The notes under the pieces were generated by a model. The model was not told the DNA's origin and made no database searches. It saw only the letters and a list, made by a program, of their open reading frames with translations. Positions 56,601-63,908 of a stretch of 64,000 bases of DNA are shown one piece after another. A program made the position numbers and the translations under genes. The DNA comes from Archivesica marissinica (taxonomy: Eukaryota; Mollusca; Bivalvia; Venerida; Vesicomyidae). The stretch covers positions 44,899,485-44,963,484 of the forward strand of contig CM026401.1 of NCBI GenBank assembly GCA_014843695.1, written 5' to 3'. Numbering within the stretch: the first letter of the stretch is position 1; the number at the start of each line of letters is the position of its first letter.

Positions 56601-59600
56601 TCAAATATCCTCCGAGAACGGATGTATCGATCGATATGTCTGGTTCTTCAAATATCCTCCGAGAACGGATGTATCGATCGATATGTCTGGTTCTTCAAAT
56701 ATCTCCCAAGAACGGATGTATCGATCGATATGTCTGGTTCTTCAAATATCCTCCAAGAACGGATGTATCGATCGATATGTCTGGTTCTTCAAATATCTCC
56801 CAAGAACGGATGTATCGATCGATATGTCTGGTTCTTCAAATATCTCCCAAGAACGGATGTATCGATCGATATGTCTGGTTCTTCAAATATCCCCCGAGAA
56901 CGGATGTATCGATCGATATGACTGGTTCTTCAAATATCCCCAAGAACGGATGTATCGATCGATATGTCTGGTTCTTCAAATATCTCCCAAGAACGGATGT
57001 ATCGATCGATATGTCTGGTTCTTCAAATATCTCCCAAGAACGGATGTATCGATCGATATGTCTGGTTCTTCAAATATCCCCCGAGAACGGATGTATCGAT
57101 CGATATGACTGGTTCTTCAAATATCCCCAAGAACGGATGTATCGATCGATATGTCTGGTTCTTCAAATATCCCCCGAGAACGGATGTATCGATCGATATG
57201 TCTGGTTCTTCAAATATCCCCCGAGAACGGATGTATCGATCGATATGTCTGGTTCTTCAAATATCCTCCGAGAACGGATGTATCGATCGATATGACTGGT
57301 TCTTCAAATATTCCCCCCAAGAACGGATGTATCGATCGATATGACTGGTTCTTCAAATATCCCCCGAGAACGGATGTATCGATCGACATGACTGGTTCTT
57401 CAAATATCCTCCAAGAACGGATATATCGATCGATATGACTGGTTCTTCAAATATCCCCCGAGAACGGATATATCGATTGATATGTCTGGTTCTTCAAATA
57501 TCCCCCGAGAACGGATGTATCGATCGATATGTCTGGTTCTTCAAATATCCCTCAAGAACGGATGTATCGATCGATATGATTGGTTTATAAAATATCCTTC
57601 AAGAACATACCGTTTGTTTTTCTTGATGTGACATGTCTACCTGATTTGTCTACTGGTGTAAGACAGATCTAGTGAAAGGCTTACAGTAGTTTTGCACCCA
57701 GCCCTCGAAATATAGCTTTAGGATATTTTGAGATTATCCTCCAAAATGATTAATAATATTAAACATTTAAAAACTTCAATTAGTAAGCACACTTTAACAA
57801 TACCATATAGGGACAATGTATGACAGAGAAGCGTATATGTAATAGGGACAATGTATGACAGAGAGGCGTATATGTAATAGGGACAATGTATGACAGAGAA
57901 GCGTATATGTAATAGGGACAGTGTATGACAGAGAAGCGTATATGTAATAGGGACAATGTATGACAGGGAAGCGTATATGTAATAGGGACAATGTATGACA
58001 GAGACGCGTATATGTAATAGGGACAATGTATGACAGAGAAGCGTATATGTAATAGGGACAATGTATGACAGAGAAGCGTATATGTAATAGGGACAATGTA
58101 TGACAGAGAAGCGTATATGTAATACAAGATTGATTGATTAGTATGTATTATTATTATATTCATTTGGTTGTAGACCATAAACTGTATACGTTTGTGTCTT
58201 AATAAACCATTCTTCTTCTTCTTGATGATTTCGTGAAATCGCCCCGTGGTAGGTTTTGCAATTCAATTAGTGTATGTGTTGTAGACCATAAACTGTATAC
58301 GTTTGTCTTAATAAACCATTCTTCTTCTTCTTGATGATTTCGTGAAACCGCCCCGTGGTAGGATTTGCAATTCAATTAGTGTATGTGTTGTAGACCATAA
58401 ACTGTATACGTTTGTGTCTTAATAAACCATTCTTCTTCTTCTTGATAATTTCGTGAAACCGCCCCGTGGTAGGATTTGCAATTCAATTAGTGTTTGTTGA
58501 TGATTACATGGACATGATGACAATACACTTATTGTAATTAACTAAACTGACTCATTTCCGTTTGAAAATGAGCTTTGTGATTTATGGCCAATAACGAAAC
58601 GTCCTTCGTTCGAAATTATGGTGCTTTATGTTGGGTTAATACAAGTAATTGTTTTTGGGGGGGGGCTATCCGGGGGTATTATGTCCCTGCAAATTGCTAA
58701 AACATAGAGATGTATTTCCATCCCTATAAAAGTGTTTGTTTATTATAGTGTCACCCCTATTGAAAGGGCCAGCCATTTCAGACTTATGAGACACCTCTTA
58801 TGGACATCAGTACTTGCCGATTCCTATCCTTGAAGGCCATGCGCCTGGCTGATAGGCAATCTGTAACCATTATATAAATAGCTGGCGGCTCACCAACCGG
58901 CCATATCAGAATGAACTCCTGACGAGGTTCAAACCTTCGACAGCCGCTCCGTAGGCGGACGCCTTGTCTTAACCACTAGACCAGTCGTAATCTCGTTGAC
59001 GCGGATGAAAGCGTATATATGGTCATTCATGTGAAAGGAAACCGGAGTACCCGGAGAAACACCACATTTCCGATCTGGTGACCACCGTACCATTTCACAT
59101 TCTTCCCGGTCCAAGGGTTGAATCCGGGTTGCATTGGTGAGAAGCGAGCGAGCTAATCGTACAGTGAGTTATGGAATACTGCCAATGGAAGCTCATTTTC
59201 CCCCGGCACTAGTATATCTTTAGAGGTTATAACGTCAGTCTAAGTATCGACCCGGGGTAAGGTGATATTATCCTGAGACAAATGGCAAGTCTATCATACT
59301 CGACTCCGTACTTATTGTACCTCATTAAACATGTGTTCGATAGAAAACTCTGTTCTCCCGCACCCCTCTGCCAATGTGGTCTTCTGTAAGTTCTGTGAGA
59401 TGGTACGGTGGTCACAAGATCGGACAGGTGGATTTTCTCCGGGTAATCACTCTCATTGATGAAAGCATATAATGATATGGTACTCCGGTTTCCTCCCACA
59501 CGAATGACCACATTTACGCTTTCATCCGAGCCAACGAGAGTGATTAATATAAGTTGCTAGAACTTGCTTCGCAATCGTTGAACAATAAATAATGTTTAAA

Positions 59601-61447
59601 TAAAACATGTTTTTTAAAAATGTGGTCTTCCTGAGAGTAATCATCATTTTTTCTTTGTACAAATTGTTGTGGCAACCTATTTTATAATTGGACTGTATGT
59701 TACAAGAGGGTTCAATGGCTACTTCAATAGCAGTGTCTGTCTGGCCTTTATATTTGGTATATAGAGAAGATTAGGACACTGTCTTGTACATTTTAATATA
59801 TTAGGCGAGTTGGAGAAACTATACAAGGCGATGCTCTACAGAACCTTGTATTTTTTCGGAGACTTTTATGTTTTACATGAATTTATCGTCGCTACCGGTT
59901 GCCCATATGAGCGACGCCTCCTGAAGAGATTAATCATTTTAGATTGTTGGAGGATAGTGTAATGATACAAACAGACACACATTCTCCTCTGGTTCTTTTG
60001 CGTGCCCGGTGTACAGCACCGACACGAGACCTCGGTTTAAAGTCACACCTGAAGGACTGTTAATTTTATTTGGGTCAGACGGGGGGACCGAAACTGCGAT
60101 CCTTGGATTACCAACCCAGCGTGTTACACTGGACTACAGATCCGTCTGTGTTTTGAATTTCGTTGAACCGAAACTTATGTGTGCATTATTATAATAATAT
60201 AATAGATATAACTATATCAGTATAAGATAGATTGTTGGACTTGATGGCCACATGTGGAGCAGATGTAACAAACAAGTAAATCAGCTTAGTTTTCCCACAC
60301 TTTGTCGCTGCACATGTGTGGTTTACGTTTATTTATCGTCGCTACCGGTTGCCCATGTGAACGACGTCTCCTGAAGAGATTAGTTATTTTAGATTTTGGA
60401 GGATAGTGCAATGATACAGACAGGTACCCATTCCAGAGTCTCCTCTGGTTCTTTTACGTGCACGATGTAAAGCACCGACACGAGACCTCGGTTTAACATC
60501 CCACCTGAAAGACTGTTAATTTTATTAGGGTCAGACGAGGGATCTAACCGGCGATCCCTGGATTACCAGTCCAGCGTGTTACCACTGGAGTACAGATCCG
60601 TCAGATCGCTGCACGATGTACCGTTTGGTATTATATTTTAAAGCGACAATACATCTCAAAAAGCAAATAAAATGCATTGTTTTCACGTATAAATGCATTG
60701 CTACTACAAATTCTTCCGAATATATTCGAATACTAATACAGACATCCGGAGTTCGAGCCCCGCTGGAGCCGTTACGATTGTGCCCTTAGGCAAGGCATTT
60801 AAATTCCACACTGCCTCTTCTCTCTCCTTCATGGCGATGGATTCCACCAGGAATGAAGTCTCGAGAGTGATTAATATAAGTTGAAAGAACTTGTTTCGCA
60901 ATCGAGCTAAAATAAATTTGTATAAACTAATTAATATGTTTTCTATGTCATTGTATGTATGTTGAGGGCCTGTATTAGCCATGTGTTATGTAAGCTCCCT
61001 CGTTATTTTTATTATTAGTATTATTATTTTAAACTAGCTACTGGACTACTGACCAGTCTATGTGTCGAATGTTGGAATCATGTAATATATGGACCTGTTC
61101 TCGCGAAACCAATTTCTTTGAATCATACTTCGTAATAGGCACCGTCACAATTCAACAATTATGTTGGCACTTAAATTCCACATAGCCTCTTATTATGATT
61201 TGTTTCAACGCTAAGTTGTTCAATTTATAAAAGCTTAGAACTTACCAGCGGTTGAGAGCCCAAGAATAAACATGTTTGTGATTGTCCGCAGGGCACGGGA
61301 CCGCAGCACAATAATCCAGAGAGATGTATTGCCCACCAGACTAACAATGATCATCACGCAGAGGACCAAGGCCTCCACCACCTTCGAACCAACAGGGATA
61401 CCGTCGGCGCCATCGGCACTGTTGGTAACTGGCGATAATGTCGACAT
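37570..61447 (-). CDS. Class A (rhodopsin-like) orphan GPCR, whole gene model of three exons
   Basis: Join of 61447-61246, 44219-43989 and 38699-37570 (minus strand), 520 residues. It is a plasma membrane receptor expected to couple an extracellular ligand to G proteins. Both introns have GT-AG borders and split a codon after base 1 (Asp68, Gly145), so the frame is restored exactly. TM1 ~24-48 (GN motif), TM2 ~60-83, TM3 ~95-118 with Cys95, then NRF (119-121) in place of DRY, TM4 ~138-160, ECL2 with Cys173 (partner of Cys95) and an N-M-T sequon, TM5 ~183-206, ICL3 ~210-430, TM6 with CWLPY (449-453), TM7 with NPIIY (486-490), helix 8 with basic residues and Cys. NRF and the YGIMNKRFKLEYKKLF end recall melatonin-type receptors; PPLLGW recalls amine receptors. 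The ligand is unknown. Confidence 0.85.
38785..38955 (-). mobile_element. SINE family E, 3' part
   Basis: In the first 250 bases of the intron before GPCR exon 3. Blocks GGGTGCCCCTCCGAGCAGTA and CCCGCTATTATTGGAAGACC (plus-strand view) match 46780-47035. Confidence 0.7.
39255..39983 (-). repeat. Dispersed unit U ending in a SINE-A tail, copy 1
   Basis: ~730 bp, the reverse complement of 51427-52175 with small differences. Its end (39255-39335) is the last ~75 bases of SINE-A; the rest is unrelated to SINE-A and has no frame. Confidence 0.82.
39988..40246 (+). mobile_element. SINE family A
   Basis: Nearly complete. The head lacks its first bases and the tail stops at CGGTAGCG. Confidence 0.83.
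40250..40426 (-). mobile_element. SINE family A, tail missing
   Basis: Faces the copy at 39988 tail to tail. The B box part is shortened (GGGGGATTACCAGT). Confidence 0.8.
40915..41195 (+). mobile_element. SINE family A, best-preserved copy
   Basis: Head with intact A box TAGTCCAGTGGTTAACACG, anticodon arm TTGGACTGGTAATCCAG and B box GGTTCGATCCC; body and tail as the consensus. Good reference copy for the family. Confidence 0.9.
41196..41520 (+). repeat. Unit U 3' end, two tandem copies
   Basis: TTGGAAATGTATTTTACAGA ... CACACACTCAGAGAA ... CTCTTCAGGAGGCGTCGCTC occurs at 41196-41345 and 41346-41520. The second has several one-base losses. Confidence 0.85.
41813..41964. repeat. Long hairpin, ~58-bp arms
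   Basis: TGGATATAAGATGACGGGAT ... TACTCAAAAACAC is followed by its reverse complement ending GTCATCTTATATCCA. 28 bases of the right arm (GTGTTTTTGAGTAAGAGGGA ...) are duplicated at the tip. It could be a tiny MITE or a hairpin RNA source. Confidence 0.85.
42236..42310 (+). repeat. 10-bp repeat (ATACTTACAA), about 7 copies
   Basis: Perfect decamer repeat. Confidence 0.95.
42311..42779. other. No recognised feature
   Basis: Intronic unique sequence of the GPCR gene. Confidence 0.5.
42780..43036 (-). mobile_element. SINE family C, full length
   Basis: Head TGTCCGATTAGCGCAGTGGT, B box GGGTTCGATCCTCGG, body and the shared tail. An extra CCGGAGTAT duplication in the body. Confidence 0.87.
43095..43340 (+). 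mobile_element. SINE family B, full-length reference copy
   Basis: Head GAAGTCGTGATAGCGCAGTG, anticodon stem TTCGC/GCGAA with loop TTCAGGT, B box GAGTTCGAGCCC; body TGTGCCCTTAGGCAAGGCAT, GTGGCGATGGATTCC; tail GAGTGATTAATATAAGTTG ... TTCGCAATCGAGCTAAAATA. The GCCCTT-GGCAAGGCA block resembles central domains seen in several old animal SINE superfamilies. Confidence 0.88.
43479..43770 (+). mobile_element. SINE family A, full length
   Basis: Complete, anticodon arm intact (TTGGACTGGTAATCCA). It lies about 220 bases downstream of the exon 2 donor. Confidence 0.88.
43788..43918 (-). mobile_element. MITE family I fragment
   Basis: Shows ACCATATAATAGGAAATTAC and GTGTCCCTTTAA, the inverted left end of family I, plus an AAACGTCGTATACG piece in the other orientation: a rearranged remnant. 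Confidence 0.55.
43989..44219 (-). CDS. GPCR exon 2 (TM2 to TM4 start)
   Basis: 231 bases between acceptor TTTTTCAG (ending 44220) and donor GTAAGT (43988-43983). It encodes residues 69-144 with the remainders of Asp68 and Gly145. Visible: ADILVATVNMPITVY of TM2, NW in ECL1, conserved Cys95, TM3 with LSLCNISINRF. The DRY motif reads NRF. No stop in frame. Confidence 0.9.
44220..44745. other. No recognised feature
   Basis: Intronic. It contains a repeat of the acceptor-side text (CGTCGCTACTAGGAGATCTG followed by AAAAATAATT, 44503-44530) that resembles exon 2's 3' splice region, probably by chance. Confidence 0.4.
44746..45320 (+). repeat. Dispersed unit V, copy 2, with 77-bp tandem triplication
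   Basis: Parallel to 22148-22560. The end segment (ACATTCACTCAATACACTAT ... CTATTACATATTTATAT) starts at 45074, 45151 and 45228, exactly 77 bp apart. Confidence 0.87.
45806..46066 (+). promoter_or_regulatory. Candidate promoter and first coding exon (speculative)
   Basis: CGCCATCTTGG (45805-45815), a match to the YY1 site often found at transcription starts, is followed 236 bases later by ATGAGTGACGATGAAG (46051-46066) directly before a good donor GTGAGC: a short exon encoding MSDDE. The region 45321-46140 is free of recognised repeats. No following exon was found on this strand, so this stays weak. Confidence 0.22.
46141..46285. repeat. Small inverted repeat element (hairpin)
   Basis: CATTAATTAAGTGATTTC and TTGGGATTCAGCCTGTC on the left return inverted on the right (GACAGGCTGAATCCCA, GAAATCACTTAATTAAT). 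The left arm has lost ~13 bases. The loop holds (AGAC)n. Confidence 0.8.
46286..46779. other. No recognised feature
   Basis: Intronic unique sequence. Confidence 0.5.
46780..47035 (-). mobile_element. SINE family E, longest copy
   Basis: On the minus strand: head near 47035 (GATCGCACTAGCATATAGTA, B box TGGTTCGACTCCCGCCC), body with GAAGCTATTCAGCTGGCTTA, GGTACCCGCCCATGCCTGAA, GCTAATAGCTGAAGAGTCGC, end GTTAGTGCGACGTTAATCC and an A-rich tail. The head is damaged. Confidence 0.7.
47298..47445 (+). mobile_element. SINE family C, 5'-truncated
   Basis: Begins GCCAGATCGGACAGGTGGG and runs through the complete tail to AATAAATAAAG. Confidence 0.8.
47513..47687 (+). mobile_element. SINE family C, 5'-truncated
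   Basis: Begins at the B box (TCGATCCTCGG). The tail is complete, flanked by AGTGGTCA. Confidence 0.82.
47845..48105 (-). mobile_element. SINE family A, head truncated by SINE-D
   Basis: Stops at GTGTTACC, where SINE-D sequence begins without a spacer. Confidence 0.83.
48106..48285 (+). mobile_element. SINE family D, head truncated
   Basis: Starts GCTCAGACCGTGCCTC just after the tRNA part; body and end AAACCCGAAATATAA are present. The Tc1 element lies 13 bases on. Confidence 0.8.
48385..48634. mobile_element. MITE nested in the Tc1 element
   Basis: Inverted ends GGCCATAATAAAATA-TTCCTAG / CTAGGATTTATTTTATTATG GCC, with TAT on both sides (48382-48384, 48635-48637). The inner flanks are C-rich (CCCGCCCCCG) and also inverted, so it is close to a full foldback. 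Confidence 0.75.
48752..49797 (-). pseudogene. Tc1-like transposase, frameshifted, DD35E
   Basis: The N-terminal part (from 49797 or the inner ATG at 49782) has HTH sequence HLRDRAVGMLEAGASTEEVA and the GRPR-type motif RSGRPRV. The frame then breaks between about 49540 and 49510 and continues in another frame with RISAQTVRNRLGENN through the DDE domain: Asp in LFSDESRF, Asp in VFQQDNARPH, Glu in SPDLNPIEHLW. I count 35 residues between the second Asp and the Glu, one more than in classic Tc1 (34). The C-terminal half is open to the stop at 48752. It would cut and paste the element at TA sites if intact; the frameshift makes it inactive. Confidence 0.92.
50520..50733 (-). mobile_element. SINE family B with 14-bp target site duplication
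   Basis: 214 bp, full length in reverse. ATATGCGACCATTA stands at 50506-50519 and 50734-50747. The clean duplication fixes both SINE ends. Confidence 0.92.
50794..50881 (+). mobile_element. MITE family K fragment
   Basis: CTAGAGGACATAGAAAACGC followed by GTTCAGTTTGTGTTTTGTAA ... GGAATCCTTCGTA. It lacks the first ~70 bases of the interior and the right end. Confidence 0.75.
51020..51335 (-). mobile_element. MITE family G, reverse copy
   Basis: Covers TTGCAGTTGGAATCCTTTGT to GGGGCAGTAACTCGCCGATG and TTTCTCATTA. Confidence 0.7.
51427..52175 (+). repeat. Dispersed unit U, copy 2, ending in a SINE-A tail
   Basis: ~750 bp, inverted relative to 39255-39983. No frame of note. It ends CTCTTCAGGAGGCGTCGCTC ... 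GCGACGATAAATAAACG exactly like SINE-A. Confidence 0.83.
52176..52510 (+). mobile_element. Two further SINE-A 3' ends in tandem
   Basis: 52215-52350 and 52370-52507 each start near GACTCTGGAATGGGTCTC and run to the tail. With unit U there are three SINE-A tails in a row. Confidence 0.8.
52815..53478 (+). repeat. 59-bp minisatellite, about 11 copies
   Basis: Unit: ATACGCCGGTTATATCGATC, GAAATGATTGGTTACTGAAT, TTCTAAGCTAAGACATATC. It starts and ends with diverged copies. Shares TATCGATCGA-AT-nTGGTT with the 47-bp array that follows. Confidence 0.94.
53491..54178. mobile_element. 688-bp GC-richer insertion of unknown type with 12-bp flanking repeats
   Basis: TCAATGAAATAG stands before (53479-53490) and after (54179-54190), and the 59-bp repeat resumes behind it. 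It starts with an 18-base palindrome CACGACGTGCACGTCGTG at about 53504-53521, contains repeated GAAGAATCGTC/AATAATCATC motifs, and ends with AATAAA 20 bases before its edge. No inverted ends, no long frame, no tRNA boxes. Possibly a non-autonomous retroelement or a retrocopy. Confidence 0.6.
54271..54523 (-). mobile_element. SINE family A, diverged
   Basis: Many substitutions and a shortened B box region (GTTCGTAGTTCACC). Confidence 0.78.
54545..57605 (+). repeat. 47-bp minisatellite, about 65 copies, with higher-order structure
   Basis: Unit: GATGTATCGATCGATATGTC, TGGTTCTTCAAATATCCTCC, AAGAACG. Each holds the palindrome ATCGATCGAT. Between about 54616 and 55400 a block of six units (282 bp) repeats three times. 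From 56160 to 56690 CCTCCGAG units dominate, elsewhere CTCCCAAG or CCCCCGAG. Long frames in all three plus-strand frames are by-products. Confidence 0.95.
57807..58120 (+). repeat. 35-bp minisatellite, about 9 copies
   Basis: Unit ATAGGGACAATGTATGACAG, AGAAGCGTATATGTA. Confidence 0.95.
58165..58495 (+). repeat. ~110-bp repeat, three copies
   Basis: GTAGACCATAAACTGTATAC ... CGCCCCGTGGTAGG ... TGCAATTCAATTAGTGT, with starts at about 58170, 58281 and 58390. Confidence 0.93.
58735..58985 (-). mobile_element. SINE with tRNA-Arg(ACG)-like head
   Basis: On the minus strand from 58985: ACTGGTCTAGTGGTTAAGAC as an A box, anticodon loop CTACGGA (ACG), B box AGGTTTGAACCTCG, then a ~170 bp body with CTGATATGGCCGGTTGGTGA and GGCCTTCAAGGATAGG. 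The loop is that of tRNA-Arg(ACG). Single copy here. Confidence 0.6.
58988..59165 (-). mobile_element. SINE family C, diverged, tail missing
   Basis: Body and part of the head in reverse. It directly adjoins the tRNA-Arg-like SINE. Confidence 0.78.
59398..59592 (+). mobile_element. SINE family C, 5'-truncated
   Basis: From GAGATGGTACGGTGGTCACA to TTCGCAATCGTTGAACAATA, with a ~35-base insertion (AATCACTCTCATTGATGAAA ...) that is an inverted copy of its own later part. Confidence 0.8.
59593..59867. other. No recognised feature
   Basis: Short intronic unique stretch. Confidence 0.5.
59868..60149 (-). mobile_element. SINE family A, full length
   Basis: Complete in reverse. Confidence 0.86.
60317..60604 (-). 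mobile_element. SINE family A, full length
   Basis: Complete in reverse. The first bases of the head read CTGACGGATC. Confidence 0.86.
60639..60735 (-). mobile_element. MITE family I fragment
   Basis: TTTAAAGCGACAATACATCT and the ATTCTTCCGAATATATTCGA piece, the two outer ends with the centre lost. Confidence 0.5.
60742..60930 (+). mobile_element. SINE family B, head truncated
   Basis: From TCCGGAGTTCGAGCCCCGC to the full tail. It lies about 320 bases downstream of GPCR exon 1. Confidence 0.84.
61246..61447 (-). CDS. GPCR exon 1 (N terminus, TM1, start of TM2)
   Basis: ATG at 61447-61445, 67 codons plus one base, donor GTAAGT at 61245-61240. A TAA stands directly before the ATG in the same frame, which supports this start unless an upstream splice exists. 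N terminus MSTLSPVTNSADGADGIPVG has no signal peptide and no clear N-glycosylation sequon; TM1 is VVEALVLCVMIIVSLVGNTS with the GN motif; then LRSRALRTITNMFILGLSTA. Splicing to exon 2 gives LGLSTADILVA, a textbook TM2. Confidence 0.87.
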
Positions 61448-61995
61448 TTATATCCAAATTATATACGGTATCGTCACAACGAAATCCAAAATAAGTGTAG
61501 CGACATGCTGGATATGTATCCATTGATAAACATCACTGTACTGTATAAGCCGTTTTAATATCTTTGAAATTGAAACACAGTTTAACATTCGTTACAATTG
61601 TCAACTCAGTTGGAAAGGAATTACTATAAATGTTCTGAAAACTTGTTTTCCAATCCAAACCATTCACAAGTTATGTAATTTGTAACATTTTTGTGTTATC
61701 CATGTAAATTTATTGGAATAAATACTGTTTAAACAAACGACATAAAGTAATCCTAACAACGTATTGCACCATCACTAATCAGCTGAGTAGATTTGGTTCT
61801 AGAGCCAATTATCTGCCGGTTCTTTGAGTAGTTTGAAACGCTTTTATATGCACTTACATGTAAGACACTCACATTATATCTCATATACGTGTCATGTAAA
61901 AGGCTGCACTGGAAACGAAGAGAAAATAAGTAATATTCCTGGAAATAACCATTCTCGTTTTGTGAAGTAAACTAATTTGCTCTGATTAAACAATG
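61448..61995. other. Likely 5' UTR/promoter side of the GPCR gene; nothing specific seen
   Basis: Upstream of the start codon on the minus strand. No convincing TATA or initiator, no recognised repeat. Transcription start unknown. Confidence 0.3.
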
Positions 61996-62135
61996 CTCCA
62001 ACATATTCATGAAGATCCAACACATTTCCCATAGCATCATATATAATCACAAGCAATTTGTATATTGAACTAAACACATTTCCCATAGCATCATATATAA
62101 TCACATGCAATTTGTATATTGAACTAAACACATTT
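61996..62135 (+). repeat. 56-bp repeat, two copies plus part
   Basis: ACACATTTCCCATAGCATCA, TATATAATCACAAGCAATTT, GTATATTGAACTAA. Confidence 0.9.
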
Positions 62136-62139
62136 ATAC

Positions 62140-62859
62140 TACACCTTCCGATTAGCACCATATCTGTTGTAAGGCAGAATTATCCATGTACTTAGGTTTG
62201 TATCACGATTGTCACGCAAATGAAATAGCTTTCGCTGTGCTTTATGGTTGTAATTCTATTCATTTATAGTATATCTATTGCATCTCTAATACGATGCATT
62301 AATGCCCTCGTGCGCTTTGTATGTTTTAAATTGCTTCCAAAGTAGTTGGTTCGTTGTGTGTTAGATTTGTTATTATTCTCCTGGAAAACAAACTGCCGGT
62401 TCCAAGCCGCGTATCCATAGCCGTTTTACAATCCTCGTATAATGTGTGTTTCATACATAGATAGGTACACATATTAGCATATGTACATCTAATATACGCG
62501 GCAACATGATTTATGTTAGAAGTCACCCTGTTATATATTCAATACGTCCACATATTTCAGATTTATATAGTAAAGCGTATCAGAGTTCACACGAAAAGTA
62601 TATACAATAAAAACGGTAGTAAACGACGATATTTAAAGCACATTTTGATAATTTTCAAATATCATCGATGCTTATATAGCTTTCCTGTGGTGCTCAGTCG
62701 TTCAACCGTTTTTCGTAAATTACCGTACAATGGTCACCATTGGTGTCTTTACATGAACGTGTATATCAAATTACCTCTTCGTTTTATCTTTAATACTGAG
62801 TTGAATTAGTGTGTATACATATTTTCTACCGCCACTACAAAGCATAGTTAGTGTATATT
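62140..62859. other. No recognised feature
   Basis: Unique AT-rich sequence. A frame of 98 codons at 62513-62809 has no recognisable similarity and biased composition. Confidence 0.45.
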
Positions 62860-63142
62860 AACCTGTCTCTTTTAGAGGTCATACGAATATTCCTAAGGCA
62901 TAGCTTATTGCTGAAAATAAATAACTGTTGAGTAAGGTGAGTGTATTCCACTCAATTCGGGTATATTCACAATTGCCCAGAATCCTATCTATGTATTCCA
63001 CTCAGTTCGGGATCATTTACAATTGTCAATAATCCTATCTATGTATTCCACTAAGTTCGGGATCATTTACAATTGTCAATAATCCTATCAATAAAGTACA
63101 CTATACATAAGTGTATACGATTACTAGCTAAAGGAGACAGTT
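62860..63142. mobile_element. Small TIR element with internal 59-bp tandem repeat
   Basis: AACCTGTCTCTTTTAG at the left and CTAAAGGAGACAGTT at the right are inverted. Inside, a ~59-bp block (GTATTCCACTCAGTTCGGGA ... AATCCTATC) occurs three times. A piece with the same left end and flank (GACCTGTCTCCTTTAGAGGT) lies at 699-728. Confidence 0.6.
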
Positions 63143-63339
63143 GAAACCGAACCGACTATAACTCATTTCAAAATAGTGTAATGGCGGTTTGGAACAAACA
63201 GTCGATACAATATTCACATTACAGATACGCCAGGTTGTTAGCATTACTATAGTATAGATATTTTTAAAAGCGTCATCACAGTAGTGGGGAAATATCGATG
63301 ATTGATTTGGAATTTCAATATTTTGACTAATTCCTGTTG

Positions 63340-63390
63340 CGTGTGCGTGTGCGTGCGCGCGCGCGCGCGTGTGTGTGTGTGCGTAAAAAT
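63340..63390. repeat. (GTGC)/(GC)/(GT) microsatellite
   Basis: Alternating purine-pyrimidine run. Confidence 0.9.
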
Positions 63391-63407
63391 GCCGTTATAC
63401 ATTTGTG

Positions 63408-63508
63408 TGTGTGGTTTACGTTTATTTATCGTCGCTACCGGTTGCCCATATGAGCGACGCCTCCTGAAGAGATTAATCATTTTAGATTGTTGGAGGATAG
63501 TGCAGTGA
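63408..63508 (-). mobile_element. SINE family A, tail only
   Basis: Stops at GGATAGTGCAGTGATG, where the GTGC microsatellite begins. Confidence 0.8.
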
Positions 63509-63566
63509 TGTGCGTGCGTGCGATGTGCGTGCGTGCGATGTGCGTGCGGCGTGCGTGCGTGCGATG

Positions 63567-63634
<68 letters not shown>

Positions 63635-63640
63635 TGAAAA
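63509..63640. repeat. (GTGC)n microsatellite
   Basis: About 30 units with a few GATG and GCGG breaks. Confidence 0.95.
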
Positions 63641-63660
63641 TGTCGTTATACATTTGTGTG

Positions 63661-63908
63661 TGTGGTTTACGTTTATTTATCGTCGCTACCGGTTGCCCAT
63701 ATTAGCGACGCCTCCTGAAGAGATCATTTTAGATGTTTGGAGGATAGTGCAGTGATACAGACAGAGACCCATTCCAGAATATATTACGTGCTCGGTGTAC
63801 AGCACCGACACGAGACCTCGGTTTAAAGTCCCATCTGAAAGACTGTTTTAATTTTATTAGTGTCAGACGGGGATCGAACCTGCTATCCATGGATTACCAG
63901 TCCAGCGT
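63661..63908 (-). mobile_element. SINE family A
   Basis: Body and tail nearly complete, head cut at CCAGTCCAGCG. The 20+ bases before it (GTTATACATTTGTGTGTGTG) also precede the copy at 63408, so the pair comes from a ~250-bp tandem duplication. Confidence 0.83.

Noticed and set aside
54569..57438. Repeat proteins over the 47-bp array
   Set aside because: The period is not a multiple of three, so the same peptides appear in all three frames. A repeat artefact.
57718..58178. Hydrophobic repeat proteins on the minus strand
   Set aside because: Three frames open over the 35-bp array; artefact of the repeat.
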